This document shows positions 45,793 through 54,267 of a stretch of 59,026 nucleotides of DNA, in pieces; within the stretch, counting starts at the first letter, position 1; each line of letters starts with the position of its first letter. Source of the DNA: Rhodobacter sp. (GTDB taxonomy: Bacteria; Pseudomonadota; Alphaproteobacteria; Rhodobacterales; Rhodobacteraceae); the NCBI GenBank assembly GCA_030066215.1, contig JASJCA010000059.1, positions 1 through 59,026 of the forward strand. The letters run 5' to 3'. The notes beneath the pieces are model-generated. The model saw only the letters and a program-made list of their open reading frames with translations. It was not told where the DNA came from and did no database searches. Position numbers and translations under genes: made by a program.

Positions 45793-46599
45793 TTACTTTC
45801 GCCGGTCCTCCAGCCTGGCCTCGATCGCCGCCAGCCGCTGCAGCACCTCGTCGCGGTAAGTGTCTGTGGCGGCGACGTCTTCCTGGTGATGTGCGTCCTG
45901 CATCGAGTTGACGATCAGGCCGACCAGCAGGTTCACCACGGCAAACGTCGTGACCATGATGAACGGGACGAAGAACGCCCAGGCATAGGGCCAGATTTCC
46001 ATCACCGGGCGCACGATGCCCATCGACCAGCTTTCCAGCGTCATGATCTGAAAAAGCGAATAGGCCGACTTGCCCAGCGAGCCGAACCATTCCTGCATCA
46101 GCGCGGCCTCACTGGCGTCGCAGCCCGGGCAGCCTGCGCCGAACAGCTTGGTCGCCATCACCGCGCCGATATAGAAAATGATCGCCATCAACAGGAATAC
46201 CGATCCCATTCCGGGCAGCGCGGTGACGAAGCCTTCGACGACCCGCCGCAGCCGCGGCGCCACGGTGATCACGCGCAATACCCGCAGAATGCGCAGCGCT
46301 CGCAGGACCGACAGCGTTTGCGCCCCGGGGACTAACGAGATGCCGACAATAACGAAATCGAACAGATTCCAACCGCTGGTGAAAAACCGCAGTCGATTGG
46401 CATAGATCTTCAGCGACAGCTCAATCACGAAGATCGCTAGACAGGCAATGTCCATCGCCTGGATCATGGGGCCGGCGACGTCCATGATGGTGGGCGAGGT
46501 TTCCAGGCCTAACAGCACGGCGTTGAAGACAATAATGATGATGATCGACATCCGCACCGGCGCGCTGTCGAGCCAATCGGCCAGCCGCTGTCGTCCCAT
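45793..46599 (-). CDS. bacterial voltage-gated sodium channel (BacNav) homologue
   Basis: This 268-residue six-helix membrane protein resembles one domain of eukaryotic sodium channels. The voltage sensor S4 carries four regularly spaced arginines at positions 100, 103, 106 and 109 (VLRALRILRVLRVITVAPRL). The pore holds the selectivity filter TLESWSM (187-193), identical to that of well-studied BacNav channels such as NavAb. S6 is TTFAVVNLLVGLIVNSM, and the C-terminal coiled coil (DEVLQRLAAIEARLEDRRK) would tetramerise it. Unusually, the turret before the pore contains CPGC. The four-subunit assembly is known for the family and inferred here. Confidence 0.92.
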   Translation of the reverse strand: MGRQRLADWLDSAPVRMSIIIIIVFNAVLLGLETSPTIMDVAGPMIQAMDIACLAIFVIELSLKIYANRLRFFTSGWNLFDFVIVGISLVPGAQTLSVLRALRILRVLRVITVAPRLRRVVEGFVTALPGMGSVFLLMAIIFYIGAVMATKLFGAGCPGCDASEAALMQEWFGSLGKSAYSLFQIMTLESWSMGIVRPVMEIWPYAWAFFVPFIMVTTFAVVNLLVGLIVNSMQDAHHQEDVAATDTYRDEVLQRLAAIEARLEDRRK

Positions 46600-46687
46600 G
46601 ATCTCGCCGCCTCAATAAACCGCCGTTTCCGGGCATATGGGCGCATCCGGTGGCGGCGGCAAGTTTCGTGCGGGTCGTAGCCCGAGA

Positions 46688-47197
46688 TCAGTCCCTAACC
46701 TGCCGAAGAAATAGTCGAACGTCGACTGGTGTGCGCAGGTGATGGACCGCGACGTCCGCACCGGCCTGACCGATCAGTCCGAGAATCCGAGCGCGGCCGG
46801 TCCGTCGGGTGCGCCAGATGAAGTCCCAGAATTCGGCGCTGAACTTTTCGGGGCAGTTCTCAGGCAGGTCCGGCCGGGAGCTGCCGTAGTGGGTCAGCGT
46901 GCGCCGGGCCACGCGCCAGGCCCGGCGCCAGAGCGGCAGGTCGAGCACCACCAATGTGTCGGCGCGCGCAAGCCGGGTCTTGTAAGTCGCGCTGAGCCCG
47001 CCCTCGAAGACCCATTCCGGGCTGTCTTCGATCGCCCGCGCCATGGGGAACTTTTCGGCCATCGGGCGTTCGACCCAGCCCGGCTTCCAGTGCAGGTGGT
47101 CCATATGGAACACCGGCAGCCCGGTCTTGTTGCCGAGCTGCCGTGCCAGGGTCGATTTCCCGGATCCCGGCTGCCCAACGATCATCACCCGCTTCAC
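46688..47197 (-). CDS. P-loop kinase, FlaR/adenylate kinase-like
   Basis: This 169-residue P-loop NTPase has Walker A MIVGQPGSGKSTLARQLG followed by GLPVFHMDHLHWKPGWVERP and VFEGGLSATYKTRLARADTL, the pattern of proteins annotated as FlaR or topology-modulation protein. These look like small nucleotide or metabolite kinases, and their real substrate is unknown. The GTG start overlaps the stop of the ABC exporter gene (GTGA), making it the third gene of that operon. Confidence 0.82.
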   Translation of the reverse strand: MKRVMIVGQPGSGKSTLARQLGNKTGLPVFHMDHLHWKPGWVERPMAEKFPMARAIEDSPEWVFEGGLSATYKTRLARADTLVVLDLPLWRRAWRVARRTLTHYGSSRPDLPENCPEKFSAEFWDFIWRTRRTGRARILGLIGQAGADVAVHHLRTPVDVRLFLRQVRD

Positions 47198-49050
47198 TCG
47201 GCGGCCTCGACCAGGCCGATGAACCCGCCCGACTGCCGCTTCCAATACTGTGCATAGAGCCCGCCGCGGGCCAGCAGCTCGTGATGCGTGCCCTCTTCGA
47301 CGATGCGCCCCTGATCCAGCACGACGATGCGGTCCATCCGGGCGATGGTCGACAGGCGGTGGGCGATGGCCAGCACCGTCTTGCCTTCCATAACCTCGAC
47401 CAGCGCCTCCTGGATCTCTGCCTCGACCTCGGAATCGAGCGCCGATGTCGCCTCGTCCAGAACCAGGATCGGCGCGTCTTTCAGGATCGCCCGGGCCAAT
47501 GCGATGCGCTGCCTTTGCCCGCCCGACAGCTTCACTCCACGCTCGCCCAGAAACGCCTCGTAGCCCACGCGCCCCTGGAAATCCTTGAGATCGAGAATGA
47601 ATTCGTGCGCCCGTGCCCGTTTTGCGGCGTCGAGAATGGCCTCCTCACCGGCATCGGGGCGTCCATAGAGGATGTTGTCGCGGGCCGAACGGTTGAACAT
47701 CGCCGTTTCCTGCGTGACCATTCCGATCCGCCGGCGGAGGCTTTCCTGCGTCACGCCACGGACGTCTCGGTCGCCGACCAGAACCTGACCCTCTTCGGTG
47801 TCATAGAGCCGCAACAGCAGCGCCACCAGGGTCGATTTCCCCGCTCCCGAGGCGCCGACGATCCCAAGCTTTTCTCCATTACGCACCTCGAGGCAAATGT
47901 CCGCCACGCCACCGGTACGGCGGCCATAAGCGAAGCTGACATTGCGGAATTCGATTGTCGGCGGGCCTGCCAGCTCTTCCGCGCGCGGCGCGTCGGTCAG
48001 TGCGTGCGGCGGGGCAAGCGTGCGCATTCCGTCCTCGACTTCGCCGATATTCCCGTAGATCCCCATCAGCGTCCACGAAATCCACCCGGTCATCTGCGCC
48101 AGCCGGATCGAGATCGCACCGGCGGTCGCCAATTCACCCACTGACGCGCCACCCTGCGCCACCAGATAGAACGACGCCGATACCATCACCGCGGGCAAGA
48201 GCCCGGCGATAACGGTCAAGCCGAGCCGGAAGAGCGCCGCCATGGTTCCCCAATCGATCGCCCGGTCGCGAAACGAGACCATCGCCTCAATCGCGGCGCG
48301 GTCTTCGTGCCGGGACGAGGCGAAGAGCTTTACCGTTTTGATGTTGGTGACAGTGTCGACGATCTGCCCGGTCACCATCGCGCGTGCTGCAGCGCGGCTG
48401 GCCGACAATGTGCGGATCCGGGGCAGGAAGAAGCGAAGAAAGCCAATATAGAGACTGATCCAAAGGATCATGAGCACGGCCAGCCAGGGATTGATCGCGC
48501 TGACCACCAGCACAGTGCCCAGCGCCGAGGCAACGGCGACCGAAAGGGCATTCATGGTTTCGATCACCACATCGACCAGCGCCCGCGTGGTCTGCATCTG
48601 CTTTTGCGCTATGCGGCCGGCAAAGTCGTTGTCGAAGAACGTCACCGCATGGCCAAGCGTGTGGCGGTGCAGTCGAGATAGGACCAGTTTGAACAGGCTC
48701 GGGCCGACGACGATGGATTGAAAGGTCGAGGCCAGCCCGAACGACAGCGGGCGGATCAGCAACAAAACCGTGACCCAAGCGGCGAGCATCGGCCAATGCG
48801 CCGCCCAGAACTCGAGGCCGAGCCCGCCGGCATCGATGGCGGCATCGGCGATCCACCCCAGCATCACCATCACGGCGATCTCGCTGAGTCCCACCGCCGC
48901 ATAGGCTGCGGATCCGGCGGCGATCACTCGGTAGCTGCCCGTCAGACACCAATCGAAGAACGCGCCCAGCCGTTGCGGCGGCGGGCCGTCCGCGGGTGCG
49001 TCGTGGTCTATCAGGTCGGCGAACCAATAGGCGGCGCGCTGAAATTTCAC
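47194..49050 (-). CDS. ABC exporter half-transporter (subunit 2)
   Basis: This 618-residue protein has an N-terminal six-helix type-I exporter domain and a C-terminal ATPase domain. ATPase motifs: Walker A GIVGASGAGKSTLVALLLRL, signature GERGVKLSGGQRQRIALARA and Walker B ILVLDEATSALDSEVEAEIQ. The second half-transporter, encoded just upstream with a 4-bp overlap, is of similar size and layout, so a heterodimeric exporter (lipid, peptide or drug) is likely. Both copies keep the catalytic glutamate, so neither ATP site looks degenerate. The cargo is unknown. Confidence 0.92.
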   Translation of the reverse strand: MKFQRAAYWFADLIDHDAPADGPPPQRLGAFFDWCLTGSYRVIAAGSAAYAAVGLSEIAVMVMLGWIADAAIDAGGLGLEFWAAHWPMLAAWVTVLLLIRPLSFGLASTFQSIVVGPSLFKLVLSRLHRHTLGHAVTFFDNDFAGRIAQKQMQTTRALVDVVIETMNALSVAVASALGTVLVVSAINPWLAVLMILWISLYIGFLRFFLPRIRTLSASRAAARAMVTGQIVDTVTNIKTVKLFASSRHEDRAAIEAMVSFRDRAIDWGTMAALFRLGLTVIAGLLPAVMVSASFYLVAQGGASVGELATAGAISIRLAQMTGWISWTLMGIYGNIGEVEDGMRTLAPPHALTDAPRAEELAGPPTIEFRNVSFAYGRRTGGVADICLEVRNGEKLGIVGASGAGKSTLVALLLRLYDTEEGQVLVGDRDVRGVTQESLRRRIGMVTQETAMFNRSARDNILYGRPDAGEEAILDAAKRARAHEFILDLKDFQGRVGYEAFLGERGVKLSGGQRQRIALARAILKDAPILVLDEATSALDSEVEAEIQEALVEVMEGKTVLAIAHRLSTIARMDRIVVLDQGRIVEEGTHHELLARGGLYAQYWKRQSGGFIGLVEAAE

Positions 49051-50891
49051 TCCGCCGCCTCCATCGTGCCGATGAAGCCGCCCGACTGGTGCTGCCAGAA
49101 CCGGGCGTACAGCCCGTCGCGGGCAAGCAGCTCTGCGTGGGTGCCGTCTTCAGCGATGCGGCCGTCATCCAGCACGATGATCCGGTCGAGCTGGGCGATC
49201 GTCGACAGCCGGTGCGCGATGGCGATCACGGTTTTGCCTTGCATCATGCCGTAAAGCGTCTGCTGGATCGATGCCTCGACCTCGCTGTCGAGCGCACTGG
49301 TTGCCTCGTCCAGCACCAGGATTGGCGCGTCCTTCAGGATCACCCGAGCCAGCGCCACACGCTGCCGCTGCCCACCCGACAGCTTCACGCCACGTTCGCC
49401 CACCTGCGCGTCGTAGCCCGGGCGGCCCTGTGGGTCCTGAAGATCGAGGATGAAGTCGTGCGCCTCGGCCTGTTTCGCCGCCGCGATCACTTGGTCCTCG
49501 GTCGCGTCCGGACGGCCGTAAAGGATGTTGTCGCGGACCGAGCGGTGCAAAAGCGAGCTGTCCTGCTGCACCATCCCGATCATGCTGCGCAAGCTGTCCT
49601 GGGTGACCTCGGCTATGTCCTGGCCGTCGATCAGGATGCGCCCGCCTTCGGTATCGTAGAACCGCAAAAGCAGCTTCACTAGGGTCGATTTCCCGGCGCC
49701 GGACCGGCCCACCAGGCCGATCCGCTCGCCCGGCTGGATCGTCAGCGATACCCGGTCGAGCCCGCCGGCGCCGCGCCCGTAATGGTGCGACAGCCCCTGC
49801 ATCTCGATCTTGCCCTTAGTCAGCTGCAGGGGCTTTGCGTCCGGTGCGTCGACCAGCGTTATCGGCTGGGCGATGGTCTCCATCCCCTCGGAAACCACGC
49901 CGAGATTGCGGAAGAACGAACTTACGGCCCACATGATCCAGCCTGTCATCGCGTTCAGCCGCAGCGTCAGCGCCGTGGCCGCCGCAACAACGCCAACCGT
50001 CGCGCTGCCACCCATCCACAAGGCCACCGCCCAGCCCACGACACCGACGATCAACAGGCCGTTCAGCAGCACCAGGCAGATGTCCATGATCGTGTAGATC
50101 CGCATCTCGGTGGCGAAGGTCTGGCGGGTGTTCTCGATCGCCTCCTTGGCGTAGCCGAGTTCCTTCTCGTGATGTGCGAACAGCTTGACCGAATGGATAT
50201 TGGTATAGGCGTCGACCACGCGACCCGTGACCTCGCTGCGGGCGTCAGAGGCCGCCTTCGACGCCGGTCCCACCCGCTGCATCGTCCAGCGCACCAAATA
50301 GGCGTAAAGCACGAACCAGATCAACAGCGGGACGACCAGCCGGACGTCCGCGCCCCACAGCAGAACCGCCGCGCCGACCAAGTAGGCCAGCGCGAAGGTG
50401 ATCGCGTCGAACACCTGAAAGATCGCCTCGCCCGCCGCCGGTGGCGTTTGCATGATCCGGTTGGCGATACGGCCCGCGAAGTCGTTCTCGAACCAGCCCA
50501 CCGACTGCCGCAGCACCTGGGAGTGTGCCCGCCAGCGAATCAGCGTGCCGAAGTTCGGCATGATCCCGTTGTTCAAGAGCGCCACGTCGATAAATTGGAT
50601 GACCGGCCGGATCAGCAGAATGAACAGCGCCGCCAGGATCAGCTCGGTGCCGTAGCGGTCCCAGACCTCGGTCGGGCCGCCGGAGCTCAACACATCCACC
50701 ACCCGGCCCATGTAGAAGATCAGCGCGACCTCGACCGCCGCCACAATTACCGAGACCAAGGCGGTCGCAACGAACAGGCGGCGGAACGGACGGGCGTAGT
50801 CCATCAGGAAAGGAAACAGCCGCGTCGGCGGCGTGTCCGTTTCCGGGTAGGGAGAATACGGGTCGACCAGGTTTTCGAAGAAACGAAACAC
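49047..50891 (-). CDS. ABC exporter half-transporter (subunit 1)
   Basis: This 614-residue half-transporter is the first gene of a three-gene operon. Six membrane helices (for example LFVATALVSVIVAAVEVALI) are followed by an ATPase domain with Walker A GLVGRSGAGKSTLVKLLLRF, signature LSGGQRQRVALARVIL and Walker B LVLDEATSALDSEVEASIQ. The start is GTG (FRFFENLVDPYSPYPETDTP follows) with only a weak ribosome-binding site. It pairs with the next ABC gene, whose first bases overlap its stop. Confidence 0.92.
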   Translation of the reverse strand: MFRFFENLVDPYSPYPETDTPPTRLFPFLMDYARPFRRLFVATALVSVIVAAVEVALIFYMGRVVDVLSSGGPTEVWDRYGTELILAALFILLIRPVIQFIDVALLNNGIMPNFGTLIRWRAHSQVLRQSVGWFENDFAGRIANRIMQTPPAAGEAIFQVFDAITFALAYLVGAAVLLWGADVRLVVPLLIWFVLYAYLVRWTMQRVGPASKAASDARSEVTGRVVDAYTNIHSVKLFAHHEKELGYAKEAIENTRQTFATEMRIYTIMDICLVLLNGLLIVGVVGWAVALWMGGSATVGVVAAATALTLRLNAMTGWIMWAVSSFFRNLGVVSEGMETIAQPITLVDAPDAKPLQLTKGKIEMQGLSHHYGRGAGGLDRVSLTIQPGERIGLVGRSGAGKSTLVKLLLRFYDTEGGRILIDGQDIAEVTQDSLRSMIGMVQQDSSLLHRSVRDNILYGRPDATEDQVIAAAKQAEAHDFILDLQDPQGRPGYDAQVGERGVKLSGGQRQRVALARVILKDAPILVLDEATSALDSEVEASIQQTLYGMMQGKTVIAIAHRLSTIAQLDRIIVLDDGRIAEDGTHAELLARDGLYARFWQHQSGGFIGTMEAAE

Positions 50892-50965
50892 GGGATCATA
50901 CTTTCGGGCAATGTATCGCCCGGGATATAGGCCGTTCCGCTTGAAAGGGGAACCTCGCCGCGGCG

Positions 50966-52114
50966 TTAGCGCAAAAGCTCGTCTCGGCTGAGACTAAACC
51001 CCGACGAAATCCATGCTTGTTCGAGGTCACGCAATCGCTCGCCCAAAGCGGCGCCGGTCAAGACCGGCATCAGATCGGCGGGTTTGACCGGAAACCGCGC
51101 CGCCGCACCGTGGGCGATCTCGGCCTCGACGCCACCCGGGACCGATTGGCCCGTCAGCGCAGCGCGCAGCAGGACCGCGTCATGGGCGGTATCCGGCCCG
51201 TGGCGATAGGCGATCTCGGCCGCGCCTGCAGAGCTGCCGATCTGAGCGCGCAAGGCATCGAGCTGCCGCGCCGCTTGTTTTGACAGACGCAGATGCGCCG
51301 CCGGGTCGCCGCCCAATGCAGCTAGGCGCCGGATACCCGCAGGAAGCGCCCCGGCGGAGGCCTCCAGATCGACGAGCCGCGGAAGAGCATCCGCCGTCGC
51401 GCCCGGCACGATGCGTGCCAGCACGCCCGCCTGGTTCATCGAGGCGACGGCGGGCGCGGGATCGGGGGCCGACAGCAACTTCATGGTTTCGGCGGTGATC
51501 CGTTCAACAGACAGCGTCTCTAAACCGTGCGATAACGCGGCGCAGGCGGCGAGGCCGTCCGGATCGATCCCGGCTTGCGGGTCGCCGTACCACGCGTAGA
51601 AGCGAAAAAATCGCAGGATGCGCAGATAGTCCTCGCGAATGCGCGCTTCGGGATCCTCGATGAACAGCACGCGCCGGGCGCGCAGATCCGGCAATCCGCC
51701 AAGTGGATCCACAAGGCTGCCGTCGGCGCGAGCATAGAGCGCGTTCATGGTGAAGTCGCGGCGCCGGGCGTCGTCTTCCACCTGGTTGGTGTAGGCCACA
51801 ACGGCGCGGCGGCCGTCTGTTTCCACATCACGCCGGAACGTGGTGACTTCATGTGGGACATGCCCGGACACGACGGTGACCGTACCGTGATCGATGCCGG
51901 TTGGGACGGGTTTGAGCCCCGCATCTTCGGCCAGGGCCACGACGGTTTCGGGCAGCGCGTCGGTCGAAATGTCGATGTCGTTCACCGGCTCTCCCAGAAG
52001 CGCATTGCGCACGCAGCCGCCGACAAACAGTGCCTGATAACCTGCGCCGGTCAGCATAGCGCTGACGGCTTGAGTCTGCGGTTGGTCGATCCAGTGTCCG
52101 GTGACTTGGGTCAT
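50966..52114 (-). CDS. CCA-adding/tRNA nucleotidyltransferase or poly(A) polymerase family
   Basis: This 382-residue class-II nucleotidyltransferase most likely adds or repairs the 3' CCA end of tRNAs. The head domain has YQALFVGGCVRNALLGEPVN with DIDISTDALPE (the catalytic DxD), RRDFTMNALYARADGSLVDP and RVLFIEDPEARIREDYLRIL, RFFRFYAWYG. The usual GGxVRD reads GGCVRN. The C-terminal half is helical and less conserved. Its start overlaps the stop of the CoA pyrophosphatase gene by 4 bp. Distinguishing a CCA enzyme from a poly(A) polymerase by sequence alone is not fully certain. Confidence 0.9.
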   Translation of the reverse strand: MTQVTGHWIDQPQTQAVSAMLTGAGYQALFVGGCVRNALLGEPVNDIDISTDALPETVVALAEDAGLKPVPTGIDHGTVTVVSGHVPHEVTTFRRDVETDGRRAVVAYTNQVEDDARRRDFTMNALYARADGSLVDPLGGLPDLRARRVLFIEDPEARIREDYLRILRFFRFYAWYGDPQAGIDPDGLAACAALSHGLETLSVERITAETMKLLSAPDPAPAVASMNQAGVLARIVPGATADALPRLVDLEASAGALPAGIRRLAALGGDPAAHLRLSKQAARQLDALRAQIGSSAGAAEIAYRHGPDTAHDAVLLRAALTGQSVPGGVEAEIAHGAAARFPVKPADLMPVLTGAALGERLRDLEQAWISSGFSLSRDELLR

Positions 52115-52713
52115 GCGGCCATGCGCTCGGCAAGGCCACGCAGGATCCGCGCAGTTGCGCCCCAAATGTAGTAGGGTCCGAAGGGCACCGTGTAGTAATG
52201 CCGCCGTTGGCCGCGCCAGCGCCGCGACTGGACCTGAAACCGGCCCCGGTCGGTTACGTGAGCAAGCGGCACGTCGAATACCTCGTCAACCTCGCCCACC
52301 TCCGGAATCGGGTCGAATTCGTCACTAACATGGGCCAAGACCGGGGTGATCCGGAAGCCGGTCACCGTTTCATGTACCGGCAGTGTCCCAAGAACGTCAA
52401 CCGACGCGTGGGGCAGGCCAATCTCTTCTTCGGCCTCGCGTAAAGCCGCGGCGGTGACGTCCGCGTCGCAGGATTCGACCTTGCCGCCCGGAAAGGCGAT
52501 CTGACCCGGGTGATGCTTGAGCGCTGACGATCTCTTGGTCAGGATCAAACGCAAGCCGCCCTCGCCCGCCAAGATCGGCACCAGAACCGCTGCCGGCCGC
52601 AGCTTGCGGCCGGGCGGCAGCACCACATCCGGGTTCAAATCGAAATCGGACGAGGCGGCGCTGGGCTTGGCCAACGCCGCCCGAACCGGCGCAAAAAGGT
52701 CAGGCGCTGCCAC
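52111..52713 (-). CDS. Nudix CoA pyrophosphatase
   Basis: This 200-residue Nudix enzyme cleaves CoA to phosphopantetheine and 3',5'-ADP. The CoA-type upstream motif LKHHPGQIAFPGGKVESCDA merges into the Nudix box, which ends AALREAEEEIGL. KLRPAAVLVPILAGEGGLRL is the typical beginning. The GTG start overlaps the end of hslO by 14 bp, and its stop overlaps the CCA enzyme start, so hslO, this gene and the CCA gene form one operon. Confidence 0.9.
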   Translation of the reverse strand: MAAPDLFAPVRAALAKPSAASSDFDLNPDVVLPPGRKLRPAAVLVPILAGEGGLRLILTKRSSALKHHPGQIAFPGGKVESCDADVTAAALREAEEEIGLPHASVDVLGTLPVHETVTGFRITPVLAHVSDEFDPIPEVGEVDEVFDVPLAHVTDRGRFQVQSRRWRGQRRHYYTVPFGPYYIWGATARILRGLAERMAA

Positions 52714-53698
52714 CGTCGGCCTCTGCAGCCTCGAAGCCCAGCGTTGCCGGGTCGAATTCGTAATGCGCCCCGCAGAACTGGCAATCGGCGGTGACGATGC
52801 CGTCGTCGGTGGTCATCGTGCCGATGTCCTTGGCCGAATAGATCGACAGGCTCTGCCGCACGCGATCCGCCGAACAGGTGCAGCCGAACTGCACCGGCTG
52901 GGCATCGAACACCCGCGGCTGCTCTTCGTGAAACAGCCGCACCAGCAATTCGGTCGGCTGCACGCCCGGCCCGACCAATTCCAGCTCTTCCACGGTGTCG
53001 AGCAGCACGTTCGCCCGCACCCAATCCTCGCGCTCCTCGCCGTCGAGGATGTCGTTCGGCATCAGCAACCCACCGTCGCCGGAGCCTTCTTCGGCCACGT
53101 GCGGCGAGCCCTGCGGCATATGCTGCAACATGACCCCGCCGGCACGCCAGGCCTCGCCACTGCCGCGAAGCTGCGACTTGCCGAAGGCCAGGGCAAAGCG
53201 GGTTGGCAACTGCTCGGATTGCGCGAAATAGGTCTCTGCACAGGCCGAAAGCGAGCCGCCGGCGATCGGCGTGATGCCCTGATACGGCACCGTACCCGCG
53301 CCTTGGTCGATCAGAATCGCGAAATACCCGCTGCCGATCTGACCAAAGCCTTCACCGAGCGGTGAGATCTGCTCTTCGTCATAGCTGGCATAGGCCCGGA
53401 TTCGCGCTGGTTCGCCTTGGGTTTTCGGCGCATAGTAATCCGTCGCGATCAGCCGCACCGGCCCGTCGCCGCGCACCTGCAGCGACAGTTTCCAGCGCAG
53501 CTTGATCGTTTGCCCGATCAGCGCGGTCAGCAACGCCATCTCGGCCACCAGCGCCTCGACGGCGGGCGGATAGTCGTGCTGTGCCAGTACCTGCTCCAGC
53601 ACGCCATCGAGCCGCGCCACGCGGCCACGGATGTCGGAAAGGTCGAGCTGGAACGGCAGCACGGTGTCGTCCCAGGCGATTTGCGAGCCGATATTCAT
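52700..53698 (-). CDS. hslO: redox-regulated chaperone Hsp33
   Basis: Hsp33 is a holdase activated by oxidative unfolding. The 332-residue protein has the N-terminal core (DYPPAVEALVAEMALLTALI; GGSLSACAETYFAQSEQLPT) and the C-terminal zinc switch CTCS plus CQFCGAHY, that is CxC...CxxC with four cysteines. The ATG is supported by GAGGGAACCCC, ruling out a start ten codons upstream. TATATG (53737-53742, minus strand) lies about 40 bp upstream; the surrounding bases also resemble the -10 of the dnaK promoter. Confidence 0.95.
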   Translation of the reverse strand: MNIGSQIAWDDTVLPFQLDLSDIRGRVARLDGVLEQVLAQHDYPPAVEALVAEMALLTALIGQTIKLRWKLSLQVRGDGPVRLIATDYYAPKTQGEPARIRAYASYDEEQISPLGEGFGQIGSGYFAILIDQGAGTVPYQGITPIAGGSLSACAETYFAQSEQLPTRFALAFGKSQLRGSGEAWRAGGVMLQHMPQGSPHVAEEGSGDGGLLMPNDILDGEEREDWVRANVLLDTVEELELVGPGVQPTELLVRLFHEEQPRVFDAQPVQFGCTCSADRVRQSLSIYSAKDIGTMTTDDGIVTADCQFCGAHYEFDPATLGFEAAEADGGSA

Positions 53699-53736
53699 GG
53701 GGTTCCCTCGCAGGGTTTGAGTTGGCATACCGCGTC

Positions 53737-53742
53737 CATATA
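53737..53742 (-). promoter_or_regulatory. candidate -10 of the hslO promoter
   Basis: TATATG on the minus strand, within CCGCCTATATGG, sits about 40 bp before the hslO ATG. The CCTATAT string also occurs in the candidate heat-shock promoter of dnaK, so shared RpoH control is possible. The -35 (CTTCCG) is weak, and the evidence is visual only. Confidence 0.3.
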
Positions 53743-53776
53743 GGCGGGGCAACCGGCGGCGGAAGGCAGGGCGGGT

Positions 53777-54211
53777 ATGATCAGGCGGTATGGCGAGCCG
53801 GTGCGGAATGGCGTGCGGTATCGCCTCAGGCCCGGCGCCTATGCCGTCCTGGTGCGCGACGGTAGTTTGCTGTTGACGCATCAGGCCGAGCCGATCCCCG
53901 AATTCCAGCTTCCCGGCGGCGGCATAGACCCCGGCGAATCGCCGCTGACCGCCTTGCATCGCGAGGTCTTCGAGGAGACAGGTTGGCGCATTACCGCGCC
54001 CCGCAAGCTGGGCGTGTTCCGCCGGTTCACATACATGCCGGAATACGATCTTTGGGCGGAAAAACTGTGCCACATCTACCTGGCGCGCCCGGCCCTGCGC
54101 CACGGACCGCCGTCAGAGCCAGGGCACACCGCAATTTGGATGCCGATCAACCTTGCCGCCGGCCAGCTCGCCAATGACGGCGACCGCGCCTTTGCACAGA
54201 GCCTGCTGTAG
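53777..54211 (+). CDS. Nudix hydrolase of unknown substrate
   Basis: This 144-residue Nudix protein has its box at about residues 48-70, starting LPGGGIDPGESPLTALHREV and ending FEETGW. The N-terminus RRYGEPVRNGVRYRLRPGAY and DLWAEKLCHIYLARPALRHG are conserved in a subgroup of unknown substrate. It is divergent from hslO with 78 bp between the starts and stands alone. A role in clearing a damaged or signalling nucleotide is the family norm; nothing here narrows it. Confidence 0.85.
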   Translation: MIRRYGEPVRNGVRYRLRPGAYAVLVRDGSLLLTHQAEPIPEFQLPGGGIDPGESPLTALHREVFEETGWRITAPRKLGVFRRFTYMPEYDLWAEKLCHIYLARPALRHGPPSEPGHTAIWMPINLAAGQLANDGDRAFAQSLL

Positions 54212-54267
54212 AGTACGCTGCCGAGCCGGGTTCTGCAGGGTGCGCCCAAGACCACCAGACCCTTGGG

